Part shown: positions 35,301 to 44,640 of the stretch, piece after piece
How positions within the stretch are numbered: the stretch's first letter is position 1
Layout: each line of letters starts with the position of its first letter
Source: Apus apus
Lineage: Eukaryota > Chordata > Aves > Apodiformes > Apodidae
Direction: 5' to 3'
Length of the DNA stretch: 64,000 nt
NCBI RefSeq assembly: GCF_020740795.1
Contig: NC_067283.1
Coordinates: 3,065,659-3,129,658 of the forward strand
Notes under the pieces: generated by a model
The model's input: the letters and a program-made list of their open reading frames with translations, nothing else
Database searches by the model: none
What the model was told of the DNA's origin: nothing
Program-made: the position numbers and the translations under genes

Positions 35301-38300
35301 ACCCACCACAATTACCCTCCTTTCCTTCTTAGTTGAAGAAGTCCTAAGTCGTGGAGCTGAGCGACAAGTCATAGGCGGTTCACTAGACAAATCTGTCACT
35401 CCAGCTTCATTTTCCTTTCCCTGAAGTTCCAAGACCTCGTACCTATTCTTCAAGGGCAATTCGGAGGATGGACGGAGTTGGGAGGGTTTTTTCTTGCCTC
35501 TAAATGGATGGAGAGAGGTGGGATGTCTGACCTGAATGAAGACTTGATGGTGGGGAGGAGGTCTGGGCTGTGGTTCTGAGCAGCTGGGCCTGCAGGTTGG
35601 AGATCTCAGCTGAACCTATAGTGTAGACCTGGCCACAGCCCAGGGAAATGTTCTTGGGCAGGAAGCAATGGATAAGAGGCTACAACCACCCTGGTAGTGG
35701 GACTTGCTCGAGGAAGGAGCATGGAGAACTGCTGTCAACAAGGTTCAAGATGTACCTTGCCAGGGAACCAGGTGCCTTCTCTGGCTGCTGCCTGGGAGGG
35801 TGTTGTTACACTCTGTGTTTTAACATGGCTTTTACTGTCTGCATTTTTAGGCATTTTGACAGAGGGATCAATGACTGGCTGTGCAAGTGAGTATCTAACC
35901 AACCACCTCTGGTCTGGTTCAGGGTCTTCTCTTTCATCACATAGCAACTAAGTATTAAATGCTGTTCATCCTAAAGCTGAGGTGCCCTCTCTTCTGGGTG
36001 AATCCCACTATGGCATGAACTCTTATTTGGCCTGTTTATCCCTAAGACCATTGAATTAATCACCACCAAGTGCAACAGCCACTCCACAAAGTTTGGAATA
36101 AGAAAGTCCTCTCCTAGAAAACCCTTTAAGTCTGGTGGGTTTAGTGTAGCCTCAAGGAAGGAAGAGTCAGGTTCATATTCCAGCAGGAGGAAAAGGGAAC
36201 TGAGCCCAGGTCTCCCATATCCTGGGTAACAAGGGTGGCCTGAGCTCCATCTGCATCTCCTTCAGCTCTCTTCAACCATGAGTACACGCCACAAGACAGC
36301 CTGCAGCTCTACAAAGCCCCACATTTATCTGTCCTTCACCAGTAAGAGGGGGAAAGGGTGGTATTTGCCCTTCAGGAGCTATAGGTTTGTGAGGAGAATG
36401 AGCCACGTGTAGCTGAACTGCAGCAAAAATCAGTTATTGCTGGAACGTCCCAGGCAAAACATCCTGCCTGTCTCACTAGAGCACTCTATATTGACCTGCT
36501 TGTGAGGAGCTTGTGGTGGGGAGTGCGGTGGAAGGGGCTCCAGAGGGGTCTCCTTGACTGTGGCAAGTACTGACCACTTACCTTGGCCATCAGGTATGTG
36601 TATGACCACATTGGAGAGAACCATGACAAGATCATGAAGGAGCTGGTGGCCTCAGTCGCCACCTTTGCTGTCACCACCCTGTGGCTGGGGCCCTGTGAGA
36701 TCGTTTACATCTGGTCTGTCTTCAACTGCTTTGGTCTCAACTTCGAGCTCTGGGTGCAGAAGCTCTTCCAGCAGCAGCCTTTTGCCAAACTGGAGGTGAG
36801 GAGCTGGGCTGAAAGTGGATGGGGGAGGATCAGTGGGTCTGGGGCCAAACTCTGGTGCTGGAAAACACCCATGAGCTGTAGGGAGCTCAAACTTGTTTAA
36901 CCAAGTCAGATCCTTTTTCAACTGAGGCTGAAGAGCAACATCTCTGATGATGCTGTGCAGCTTCATGTCCAAGCCTCCTGCCTGGAGACCTGAAGGTCTC
37001 TCCTGTGGCCCTTAGCATCCTTGTGATTCACTGCTCAGCTCTGCAAGGGAACCACATTCCTGGTGCTCTGGCTCCTTTCACCCCACGCACTGTGTTACCC
37101 ACCCAGAGCAAGTTCCCACCTGCCCCTATGATGCTTCATGGGAAGTTCAGCTTGGGTGTGGAGCTTTCAGAAGGAAAACAGAGGTCCAGGAGAACCAGGA
37201 ATGCAACCCTGATGAGGCATCAAAGCACCATGGGTGGACATAAAATCTGGGGTCCATCCATGGGGAAATGCTTGCATATATTTCCACGTGGAAATAATTT
37301 GTCCTTTCTGTTCTGCAAAATGTCTTGGCATTCTGAGTGGATTTGATCTGATTTCTGATAAAAACAACTATTTAGGCACTAGAATGAATTATTTTCCAAC
37401 GACTCCAAAGCTTAGTCTCTGTTTGGGACCAAGATGCCAAAGGGACACGTTGGAAGAAAAATTTCGGAAAGTCCGTCCTGGAAACAATTCTTTAACTTTT
37501 TTTTTTACACCTGGAGGTCCTAAACCAGTTATGTGAAGACCCTTTTTTTTTTTTTTTTTAATAAAAAAGCTGGAGAACAACCTTCCCCTTCACTCTCCTC
37601 GTTGAACCTCCAGTCAGAGGACAGCACTGGCAGGCAGTGGAGCCTCCTTCCCTGAGGCACCACGAAGCTGGGTGCTCTCTGAAGATTGCTACAAACCACC
37701 CCCCTGCTCTGCTCACAGCAGCTGCTCCTGAGGATTATGTGCCAGTGACAATTCCACTCTGCTGCTGTCACTAGCTTTTTTAGCTCTTTTTTCCTTTTTT
37801 TTTTTTTTTTTAAATTCCTAAGAAGCAATTTCTACCAGGAGCTGGGAGTGATTTGCACACAGGGCTAATAATAATAACCCTGGTCCATGCAGCATTCATC
37901 TGTCTTGAGGAACAGCATACCCAGGGCAACAGATGAAGACCCCACCACTCAGACATCACAATCAGCATGAAACCATGTATGGCATCTTTCCCCCACCCAT
38001 GGGACCATGAGACACCAATCCAGAGTCCCAGATGCATCTTGAGTCCAGCAGCAGAGTGAAAGTTCTGCCTTGTCCTTATATTTCTTCAGCCCAGGGACAT
38101 TATAAGCTGCTCTGATTTTTTGCCTGCCCCTCTGTGATCCCAGCTGGAGTCTGACTGGAGCTGGACCAGTGCATCCCTTCTCTTCACAGCATCATTTTTC
38201 CCTCACTCTCTGCTCCTCTCCCTCCCACAGGCCAAACTGTCAGGGGCCATGTCTCGGAGGATTAGGGCTGCTTTTGGGGCAGCAAATTTCTGGGCCATCG

Positions 38301-39980
38301 TCCTCTACAACATCCTTGCCCTCAACAGCCTGGAGTTTGCACTGCTGGTCACCAAGAGGCTCCTTCTGACAGGTAAGATGCTACCAGCCTTTCCCATCCA
38401 GACCCCCTTCTCATAATGGGGGGACACTGGTGGGGAAGATGAGGACTGGGACTTCTGAGTCCTCTTGGTGGCCTGGCCATTGGCTTGTTACATGCTCCCA
38501 AGGTGCTTAATTATTGTTCAAAAGGTGCAGGAAGCTCCCACCCTCCTCGTGTGAGCTCTCTGGGCTATGAGCTGCCTTCCAGGTGAGCTGCACAGCTCCC
38601 AGCACAGCCCAGTGCTGTGACTTAGGCTCCTTGCAGCAACACAACAGTCACATTTACCCCACCAAGGTGGGTTGTGAAATGGCCTCCTTGCTGGAGAGAG
38701 GGATTTACTTGTCCTGCCTCCTTTTGCTTTAGCAGTTACTCCTGAATCAACCTGAAGGTGGCAGGTACAAGTCCTCAGAATCACAGAATCCTTCTGGTTG
38801 GAAAAGACCTTTAAGATCATAGAGTCCAGCCATTAACTTAACTACACCAAGTCCAGTGCTTAAACCAGTGCCCTCAACACCTCATCAATACATCATTTAA
38901 ACACCTCCAGGGATGGTGATTCAACCATCTCCCTGGGCAGCTTCTTCCAGTGGTTCATTATCCTTCCAGCGAAGAAGTTTCTTCTGGTATCTAATCTAAA
39001 CCTCCCCTGGCACAACTTGAATACATTTCCTCTTCTCCTAAGCTCTACACCCTGACCTGCAGACTGTTAATCAGTGGGTGGTGGCATTATGTGAAGTCTT
39101 CTTGAGCAGCCCAGGGTATAAATAGCCATGGGGAGCCTGTGTCCTCCAGCCCTCTCAGGGACAGGGCTGGCATAGGAAATGGATAAAGTGATGTTCTGAG
39201 CTCAGTGTGCCAGAAGTGCCTGCCTGCTGAGCTAGCTGGCTTTTGCTGGTTGCATTATTCATTCCAGAGGTCCTGTTTTAGCAGGAACAAAGCCTGTGTC
39301 TGCCCTCTGCTGTGGAAACCAGACACACAGTTCCAAATGTCGTCAGACCCTTCCTAAGTGGAAGGAGAACTCCTGGCTCTTGGTCACTCACCTAGGTGAC
39401 AAATCCCTGGATGCACACTGTGTCCCCTTTAGGTACAGGACAAGGCTGGGGTTGATCCTCAGTGTCAGCAGGGTCCAAAACTTCCAGAAGGTCATAGTGA
39501 TGAACAATGATGGACATGGTTGAGCGGGCGGGAAGTCAACTACTGAGTTGGAACTTCGGGAGCAGGAGGAGGTTTGGGGTTAGGGTGGTCCTCAAAGCCA
39601 CTCCAGCATGTTCCCACATTAAGCGTGGTCCATGGTGCCTTGGTGGGCTTAGGCACAGCTTCATCTAAAATCTGATCCTGAGGATTTCTCTCCTCTCAGT
39701 GAAACTGCAGGGCTGGATCCACAATGGAAAATGTTGCTGGCCATCACGAGCTTGTGGGACCCCTCAAACCCACCCAACAGGCAGCAGCGCTGGAGAAGAG
39801 CTGGCCCTGCCTGGCAAGCAGCTACCCCAAGATGACCATGTCTCCCTCCATCTCCTAGGTTTCCCTGTCAGCACCTTGTCCATCTGGTTCATCACGTACT
39901 GTGGAGTGCAGCTGATCAAAGAGCGTGAGCGCATCCTGGCCATCCAGGAGGAGGAGTGTGACAAAGCCAAGGTGGAGTAG
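23222..39980 (+). CDS. HHATL: HHATL (hedgehog acyltransferase-like), complete
   Basis: Eleven coding exons: 23222-23327, 24387-24454, 24998-25111, 25334-25528, 26374-26583, 29812-29983, 31666-31810, 35851-35886, 36594-36795, 38231-38372 and 39859-39980. They join in frame to 1512 nt, 503 codons plus TAG; the human protein is 504. It is a multi-pass MBOAT-fold ER/SR membrane protein with hydrophobic segments throughout. Conserved blocks include [60 protein letters not shown] and [20 protein letters not shown] is a heart/muscle-enriched relative of HHAT, reported to lack the catalytic His. Here residue 380 is Leu within [11 protein letters not shown] (codon 36685-36687), where active members have His. 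The C-terminus is a charged cytosolic tail with [13 protein letters not shown]. Intron 7 is about 91% a single CR1. The gene is tandem with CCDC13 upstream and KLHL40 downstream. No break is seen in any exon. Confidence 0.97.
23328..24386 (+). other. HHATL intron 1
   Basis: Contains an antisense CR1 at about 23728-24303. The remainder is unique. Confidence 0.9.
23728..24303 (-). mobile_element. CR1 LINE fragment (3' end)
   Basis: The plus strand opens with aatcacacagaatcacagag, followed by gggttggaagtgacctctgg, ggctccacaagctctctggg and cattccagatggggcctcac. It is the same subfamily style as the copy at 3972 but longer. Confidence 0.93.
24387..24454 (+). CDS. HHATL: HHATL coding exon 2
   Basis: 68 nt encoding [20 protein letters not shown] then RKM. 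Acceptor ctcttgcag, donor gtaagc. Confidence 0.95.
24455..24997 (+). other. HHATL intron 2
   Basis: Contains a sense CR1 fragment at about 24486-24655. The rest is unique. Confidence 0.9.
24486..24655 (+). mobile_element. CR1 LINE fragment (3' end, sense)
   Basis: It reads gggttccccagagaggttgt, then ggttggactcgatgatcttt and ggtcccttccaaaccctaac, ending attctgtgag. This is the canonical CR1 3' UTR end in plus orientation, starting about 30 bases after the exon 2 donor. Confidence 0.93.
24998..25111 (+). CDS. HHATL: HHATL coding exon 3
   Basis: 38 whole codons with [20 protein letters not shown], one of the most conserved HHATL blocks. Acceptor cccacag, donor gtgagc. Confidence 0.96.
25334..25528 (+). 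CDS. HHATL: HHATL coding exon 4
   Basis: 65 whole codons with two hydrophobic segments ([13 protein letters not shown] and [13 protein letters not shown]). The donor is gtaggt. The frame stays open far past the donor, but that tail is intronic. Confidence 0.95.
25529..26373 (+). other. HHATL intron 4
   Basis: Unique sequence. The exon 4 frame stays open a long way into it by chance. No repeat recognised. Confidence 0.88.
26374..26583 (+). CDS. HHATL: HHATL coding exon 5
   Basis: 70 whole codons with [20 protein letters not shown] and [20 protein letters not shown]. Acceptor tcatccag, donor gtgagt. Confidence 0.96.
26584..29811 (+). other. HHATL intron 5
   Basis: 3.2 kb of unique, fairly GC-rich sequence. 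No repeat or additional exon supported. Confidence 0.88.
29812..29983 (+). CDS. HHATL: HHATL coding exon 6
   Basis: 172 nt encoding a charged loop ([20 protein letters not shown]) then [19 protein letters not shown]. The acceptor reads ctggcag|gtgagc, so the exon begins with a donor-like GTGAG. The true donor is gtgagt after the split Ala codon. Confidence 0.94.
29984..31665 (+). other. HHATL intron 6
   Basis: Contains an old, diverged sense CR1 at about 30395-30722. Otherwise unique. Confidence 0.88.
30395..30722 (+). mobile_element. Old diverged CR1 LINE fragment (3' end, sense)
   Basis: Several diverged CR1 landmarks occur in the correct order: agctcagaggagttgtagct, tcaatcacctaaagaaggtc, tgagtggtcagacatttaaa, gagaggctgtaggttcttca, and aattggactagggacctcca near the end. 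Divergence from the other copies suggests an older insertion. Confidence 0.75.
31666..31810 (+). CDS. HHATL: HHATL coding exon 7
   Basis: 145 nt with [20 protein letters not shown] and [20 protein letters not shown]. The donor gtgagt lies 26 bases before the CR1 insertion. Confidence 0.96.
31936..34812 (-). CDS. CR1 ORF2: AP endonuclease-reverse transcriptase, apparently intact
   Basis: 958 codons without a stop. The frame opens at GTG 34812; the first in-frame ATG is at 34710 (codon 35), giving 924 residues. The N-terminal half is an APE-type endonuclease with all expected motifs: [15 protein letters not shown] (Asn), VAITETWWD (Glu), LMGDFNYPD (Asp/Asn) and [10 protein letters not shown] (Asp-His). 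The reverse transcriptase follows, with [39 protein letters not shown] and the catalytic FADDTKLGG (codons about 32716-32730). The C-terminus has the CR1-typical [20 protein letters not shown] and [13 protein letters not shown]. In the CR1 clade this protein nicks target DNA and reverse-transcribes the element RNA. The length is about what a full ORF2 should be. No missing catalytic residue was seen. It probably represents a recently active family member. Confidence 0.93.
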   Translation of the reverse strand: MKGEGEKTGSVRDKPKRNIPGPVGGWAKEDLVPPMCSTCFLKCLYTNARSMGNKQEELEVCVRSKGYDLVAITETWWDSSHDWNVAMDGYVLFRKDRSVKRGGGVALYVREQLECIEFCTGADEGRVEILWVRIKGQGSMGDTVVGVYYRPPDQDEEVDEAFYRQLKAASQLQSLVLMGDFNYPDICWKTYTASLSQSRRFLQCIDDNFLMQMVDEPTRRGALLDLVLTNKEGLIEAVVVNGNLGCSDHEMVEFRILCGRNRNSSRTRTLDFYRANFGLLNQLLREVPWDRVLEGKGAQDSWTIFKDHFLQAQHQCVPMGRKSSKGARRPAWLKKELLGKLKWKRKIYRSWKEGLVTWEEYRNVVRECREATRKAKASLELNLASRVKDSRKGFFKYIANKANTRGNIGPLLNEVGALVTEDMKKAEVLNAFFASVFTPAGFSHEPQIHITPEVVKIGEDIVDEDWVRDQLHNLDIHKSMGPDGMHPRVLRELAEVIASPLSIIFGKSWVTGEVPEDWRIANVTPVYKKGKKEDPGNYRPVSLTSIPGKVMEQLVLGTISRHIKEMGVIKSSQHGFTKGKSCLTNLIAFYEEITRWIDDGRAVDVVYLDFSKAFDTVSHSILVDKLIKYGFDDQAVRWIKNWLKGRSQRVVVNGAESSWRPVTSGVPQGSVLGPVLFNIFINDLDEGTECTLSKFADDTKLGGVADTPEGCAAIQRDLDRLESWAGRNMMKFNKSKCRVLHLGKKNAMHQYRLGADLLESSVGERDLGVMVDRRMTMSQQCALEAKKANGILGCIRKGVVSRSREVLLPLYSALVRPHLEYCVQFWAPQFQKDREVLERVQRRATRMMKGVEHLPYEERLRELGLFSLEKRRLRGDLINVYKYVKGECQDDGVKLFSVKTSDRTRGNGYKLEHRRFKMNIRKIFFYCKSDRALEQAAQRGCGVSFAGDIQNPPGCLPV
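34815..35504 (-). CDS. CR1 ORF1, C-terminal portion (SGNH/GDSL esterase-like), 5'-truncated
   Basis: The frame is open from the truncation point to TAG at 34815-34817. It encodes a basic, Pro-rich stretch and then an esterase-like domain with [17 protein letters not shown] (GDSL-type nucleophile block), [19 protein letters not shown] and [13 protein letters not shown] (a plausible catalytic Asp/His-type C-terminal block). CR1 ORF1 proteins are nucleic-acid-binding/esterase proteins of uncertain role in retrotransposition. The N-terminal part is lost. The terminator overlaps the ORF2 frame: ORF2 is open across the ORF1 stop. Confidence 0.85.
   Translation of the reverse strand, partial: FRGKKKPSQLRPSSELPLKNRYEVLELQGKENEAGVTDLSSEPPMTCRSAPRLRTSSTKKERRVIVVGDSLLRGTEGPICRPDPSHREVCCLPGARIRDVKRKLSSMVNPSDYYPLLIFQVGSDEITTRNVRAMKRDFRALGRLVRGSGAQVVFASIPPARMGGEISRKSLMMNEWLRDWCQRQGFGFFDHGLLYETPGLMVAGGMHLSQRGKRLLGQDLAGLIERALN
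35851..35886 (+). CDS. HHATL: HHATL coding exon 8 (36-nt micro-exon)
   Basis: 36 nt between gcatttttag and gtgagt. With the split codons it gives [12 protein letters not shown]. The block is highly conserved in the family, and the length is a multiple of three, so skipping it would keep frame. Confidence 0.95.
35887..36593 (+). other. HHATL intron 8
   Basis: Unique sequence, no repeat recognised. Confidence 0.88.
36594..36795 (+). CDS. HHATL: HHATL coding exon 9 (holds the degenerate active-site position)
   Basis: 202 nt encoding [20 protein letters not shown], then [20 protein letters not shown]. Leu380 (codon 36685-36687) sits where catalytic MBOATs carry the invariant His. Confidence 0.96.
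36796..38230 (+). other. HHATL intron 9
   Basis: Unique, with poly-T runs at about 37541-37559 and 37795-37811. No further coding signal. Confidence 0.88.
38231..38372 (+). CDS. HHATL: HHATL coding exon 10
   Basis: 142 nt with [20 protein letters not shown], a hydrophobic segment. Acceptor tcccacag, donor gtaaga. Confidence 0.95.
38373..39858 (+). other. HHATL intron 10
   Basis: Contains an antisense CR1 at about 38775-39058. The rest is unique. Confidence 0.88.
38775..39058 (-). mobile_element. CR1 LINE fragment (3' end)
   Basis: The plus strand has cagaatcacagaatccttct, then ggttggaaaagacctttaag and ctccagggatggtgattcaa. It is of the same style as the copy at 11750. Confidence 0.92.
39859..39980 (+). 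CDS. HHATL: HHATL coding exon 11 (terminal)
   Basis: 122 nt after tctcctag, ending in TAG at 39978-39980. It encodes the last membrane segment and the charged tail [20 protein letters not shown]. Confidence 0.96.
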
Positions 39981-41650
39981 AAGGAGGCATCCCTGAGCTT
40001 GTCCCGAAGCCTCCTCTCCTCGACAGCCACTTCTGCCAGGCTGGCAACTGGCAGGGGCTCTCCAAGCACTCCTGGCAATCAGACTGCTGTAGCTCACCCA
40101 CCTAGAAGTCACCTGGAAGGCACAGGTCACCCCCTTGCTGCAGGCAAGATTTTCTGTAGGACACAGTGGGCTTTGCTCAGGCCCCCCATGTGTGGCAGAC
40201 TGCTGAGGTAGGTAGGCTCCCAGGACATTTCTTGAATGCCCAAAAGAGCCATCCCCCATCATTTTTCTGACCCTCGGGCATTGTGCAGGCCTAGAGGCTT
40301 TCACCCCCTGCTTCCCATAGCACTTGGACCACCAGCACTTGGCTCTCCTGCAGGACCTGTAGCTCAAGGCTCCCAGAGGAGACACTCCCAAGTCCAATGG
40401 CTGGAGGTTTTAAGGTAGACACAAACCTATGGGAAAGAGATAAGCTGGAGCTGAGCCTGCTCTGAGCAGACCATCTCCAGGTCACTTTGAGCCCAAGCAT
40501 CCCATGTTTCCATTGCTACAAGAAATGGTCAGTGTCTCCTGCCAAGGGTTGGGCATCTATAGTTGTGCAGTAAGGACCGTGAAACGGCTCAGCCTGATCT
40601 AGCCCTACCAAGAGACTCATAAATAAATAGTAGAGTCTTTGTAGCAAAGGGAAGGAGGACCAGGAATGGCTCATTGAAGGGCAATTATTCCCCCTCACTG
40701 TCAGTGGTGCAGAGTAATAGCTGTTACCACCTTAAGCTTTCTGCAAAAGAGGTCCCTTCAGTGCTTAATGTCTTGAAAGAAATTATTTAGTGCCAATATC
40801 AGGCATAGTTAATGAGTCTGGGAGCCCAAGCTGCTTCACAGCCATCCCACACATCATGTGCAGGGAACCTGGGAAGCAGGTGTGCCAAAGGAACACCACA
40901 CGTGGCCTACAACTGCTTGAGCCCCAGGCCCCACCTTGAACCCAAAGGGCTGGTTGGCCACGAGGACCCATGTGGCCACAAGGACCATCCTGCTGTGATA
41001 CATGTCCTGGGACTCAAACCAAATCCCACTTGCATTTTTTACACGCCATGGATGAAGGTTTAAGCTCACGTTCCTGCCCGTGACTGAAGAACAGAAGATG
41101 CTGTAGCCAGCTCTTGCTCATCTCCAGCCAGCCAGCCCTTTGCTCACTTGACTTTGGTGCACACAGCCATGCACAGCTGAAGGAGCACACACACACACAC
41201 ACACGTGTGTGTGTACAACCACAGGAGCAAGACCCTGAGTGAAGGGCAGTGATCTGGGACTCAGGGGCAGGAGGAAAGCCCTGGTAGACTCCTTGGAGAA
41301 GGAGTCATTGGGACACTGCAGAGTGAGTGCATTGAGGAAACGTACAGGTGTGAAAGAAACACGGTGCCTTGGGGGAGAGGTAGGTTTATAACTGAACAAC
41401 CACTCGGGCTCTCGTGCACTTTAGAGTAACTTTAGGGGCCTTATGTCTGAGTTATGTTTGTACAGGGAGGGCAGAATCTGGACCACTTTGCAGAGCAGGT
41501 TGAGATGCTTGGTGCTGGTGTGTTCTGGCTTCCCTGTGGGTGAAACGGGACCCGTTCCTAGCCAGCTTCCAGCTCTGCCAAAGTAACTTGTGAAGTCCAT
41601 GACAAGTGTCATTTATTTATGCAGTAAATAAATGTTGGACACCTGTGGTA
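39981..41650 (+). other. HHATL: HHATL 3' UTR region with two candidate poly(A) signals
   Basis: AATAAA occurs at 40622-40627 and at 41627-41632. The second is followed by a TG-rich stretch, as expected for a cleavage site. Which one is used cannot be told. A (CA)n/(GT)n palindrome sits at 41186-41215. Confidence 0.6.
41186..41215. repeat. Dinucleotide repeat (CA)n meeting (GT)n
   Basis: About ten CA units run directly into five GT units. Bases 41195-41214 form a perfect 20-bp palindrome centred on ACGT. Confidence 0.95.
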
Positions 41651-42803
41651 CCTGCTGCTTATCTCTGCTAGGCTGCTCTGATGCAGGTGACACCCTGGGC
41701 CATGCTCTGCCACCAGAGCTGAGAGACACAGAGATCTTGCAAATCCTCACCTCCCACCCCTAACTGTGACACAAGGTAAGACATCATTGAATTTGGTACA
41801 AACCCACCTCAGTGGCAGCACCAGGTTGGAGGTTTGGCTGCAGCTTGATTCATATTCACTAACTGGTTTACTTTCTTTAGACTCCACCTTCATACTGGTG
41901 AAATATCATGGGGCTACTGCCATCAAGGTGTCATCCATGCAGGTTTTGAGTTAGAAGCCATGCTGGTTTTATTTCTGGGAGCAGAAGTAAGGGCAGTTAT
42001 TGTGCCTTGGTGGCACCCTAGTCACATCCCCAAAGGCCCCCTCAGCTGCCAGGCTCGTTTGCTTTAACACAGGTCTGCTGCTGGATCTGTGGTAGATGTT
42101 TCTTGGCCTCTCCATTATCTCTGATTTCCTCTATCACCAAAACCACTATGAGATGATGTGCTCCCTCCCAGAGTAAAATTCAGCTCTTTTCCTCCATATG
42201 GGTGTCCTCACACAGCTGGAGCCACCCTGAGCTGCCAAGACCAAGGGCTCTCTGTTTCTGCAGGTGGCTCAGCTCAGGTCCCTGGTTGCCTGGGAGGACA
42301 AACAGAGTCACCCAGTGTCCAACTGGGTGACTCACATGGCAAAGCCCAGTGACTCTGCACTTCCCTCCTGACTTGGATACTCCGGGAGAGAAAATAACCC
42401 ATTCACTAAGGGTCTAAATTTAACCAGCAGCTGCATCTGCTGGAGCAGCCAGAACAACTAATCTTAGGCATTGAGTAAGTGATTTGTTGGAGAGACAGTT
42501 CACAGGAGAACTCGGGCTTTGTCCCTCTTTGCCTGAAGTTCTCCCCTTGTTCATCACTATTTGGAGCCCAGGGAGTCTGGTGGGCCAGGAGCACCAAGAG
42601 GTGCTATCTCAACCATGTCTCACTGTTCAGTGTTGTGCAGGAGACCCTCAGCCTCAACACGTGCCTCTGTGTAGTGAGATTCACCAAGTGCTTATCTGTC
42701 CCCTGGAGAAGAGCATTTCATCTGATCTAGCTGCAGCTTGCACGTTAGGAACATCTGCCTGAGAAGCCAAGAAAAGCTATTATATATTGCAACTGCAATG
42801 ATC

Positions 42804-43212
42804 AGAGGGCTGGAGCAGCTCTGCTCTGGAGACAGGCTGAGAGAGTTGGGGTGTTCAGCCTGGAGAAGAGAAGGCTCCAGAAAGATCTTTTTTGTGGCTT
42901 TCTGATACTCCAAGGGGGCCTGTAAGAAAGATGGGGACAAACTTTTTAGCAGGGTCTGGAGTGACAGGTCAAGGGGTGATGGTTTTAAACTGGAAAAGAG
43001 GAGATTTTAGACTAGAGCCACTGAGGGTGGTGAGACCCTGGCCCAGGTTGCCCAGGGAAGCTGTGGCTGCCCCATCCCTGGCAGTGTTGAAGGACAGGTT
43101 GGATGGGGCTTGGAGCAACCTGGGCTGGTGGGAGGTGTCCCTGCCCATGCAGGGGGTTGGGACTGGATGATCTTGAAGGTCCCTTCCAACCAAAACTAGT
43201 CTGGGATTATAT
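42804..43212 (+). mobile_element. CR1 LINE fragment (3' end, plus orientation)
   Basis: It begins agggctggagcagctctgct and continues through gttcagcctggagaagagaa, agggaagctgtggctgcccc and ggatgatcttgaaggtccct. The terminal octamer is degraded. Confidence 0.94.
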
Positions 43213-43685
43213 CATAAGAAGAGAACCTGGGAGAAGCCACAACCCACCAATGGATGAGGAGCTTCTGTGGGAAGGGATGAGCTGTAGTTGCCTTTTAGCA
43301 GGGTCACCTGATGACACAGGGAATGTGGAAGCAAACCTCAGACAGCAGCCTGGCAAAAAGGAAAACAAGCCAGGGATCAAGGCAGATTAAAGGCAGAGGG
43401 GGAAAAATCCCAGGCAGCAGCACAATAGTGCAGGATTAAACTTGGGAAAGTGCAGAGGAGGGGAGAAGGGAGGACAGGGTTGTCCAGTCCCAGATGGCTG
43501 GGAGCAGAGGAACACTTCTGAAGTTCGACCCAGTTCAAAGATCAGCACTTGCCCTCTGATCCCATCACAGATGAGCAGCACAGCAGAAGACCTTATGATG
43601 TGAGCTCTGAAAACAGCTTATGATTATTTCCCTGCTGTATTGGTACCTCCCAGGTGCTGCTGGAATCTCACCAGTACAAAAGGGC

Positions 43686-43758
43686 TTTATACCAGTACAG
43701 CTCCCTCCCTCTTCCCACTTATGTAGATAACCATCATGGCACAAAGCACTGGTATAAA
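43686..43758. repeat. Imperfect inverted repeat, 13-bp arms
   Basis: Arms TTTATACCAGTAC (43686-43698) and GCACTGGTATAAA (43746-43758) pair with one mismatch around a 47-base spacer. Related ACCAGTA/TGGTAC motifs lie just upstream at about 43635-43680. Confidence 0.7.
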
Positions 43759-44640
43759 TACATCCATGCCAGGGCAAGGGGTTATGTGGCTTTAAATACA
43801 CAAAGAAGAGTGGCTAATATCTGTGCACAGACTTAATTAAATCATTAATTACATCTGTGCCATCCCTGAGTGTCAGCCAGCCCAGCAGGTCCATAGTAAA
43901 GGAGATAAAACAGATTCATGTATAAATTTTACCATAAGTATAAATAATTACAGCTACTCTGACCATCCATGTTTGTCAAAACTCATTTTGCTTCTTCATG
44001 AGCTCCATGGGAAGAGCTGGATCTGAACCAGCCATTTGCAACTCCATGGGGCTTCCTAGACATCCAGGGGCATGCAAGCAGGACACTAGACCTGCTGGAG
44101 ACATCAGCCTTTCTGGAGCATCAGCTCAAGACCAGGCAAGTTGTTGTGCTCAGTTCTGGATGTCAACATGGAGGTGTTGGATCTCAGTAGACCTTAGTAG
44201 GAGACCCTCAACTCACAAGAAGATGCCTCTGCTCAGGTGTCCTAATCTGTGAGTCGAAGCCCACTGTTGTGCTCTCTTTACTTCTGCTCTGCCTCAGACC
44301 CTCTGTCTGTCACCAGGATATGGAGAAGATGGATCCAGAGACTGGGCCAGTATCTGCACAAAGCAGAGCCACCCCTCTCCCAGGCTCATTGAGTCTCCTC
44401 CTTTAGTGAGACTTCTTCAGGAATTTCAAGTGTAGGTCTCATAACCATACAGGCCTGTAAATAAATAGTTCTTTCTTCATTTTCCATCCCCTTCCAGACC
44501 TCTGGAAACTTCCTCTAGAGGAGAATAAAGGACAGAGCTATGCAGAAAAGCTATCCCAGGAGCAAGCTGGCTGGTGGGGCTGCCACCAAGCCCACATGTG
44601 ACACTCCCTCCTTGCTTCTTCCCAGCATCGACCTCACGGT

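Larger units (their letters stand above)
31837..35504 (-). mobile_element. Near-full-length CR1 LINE with intact ORF2, in HHATL intron 7
   Basis: The 3' end of the element is at 31837, where the plus strand shows three copies of atagaatc (the CR1 terminal octamer repeat reversed). A 3' UTR is followed upstream on the minus strand by an uninterrupted 958-codon ORF2 (34812 down to 31936) and the 3' part of ORF1 (35504 to 34815). The element is 5'-truncated inside ORF1. TGGATGGA flanks it on both sides (31829-31836 and 35505-35512), a candidate 8-bp target-site duplication; CR1 usually makes none or very short ones. It lies antisense to HHATL, 26 bases past the exon 7 donor. Confidence 0.95.
41651..44640. 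other. HHATL-KLHL40 intergenic region
   Basis: Contains one sense CR1 (about 42804-43212) and an inverted-repeat-bearing segment at 43635-43760. No gene is supported. Confidence 0.75.
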
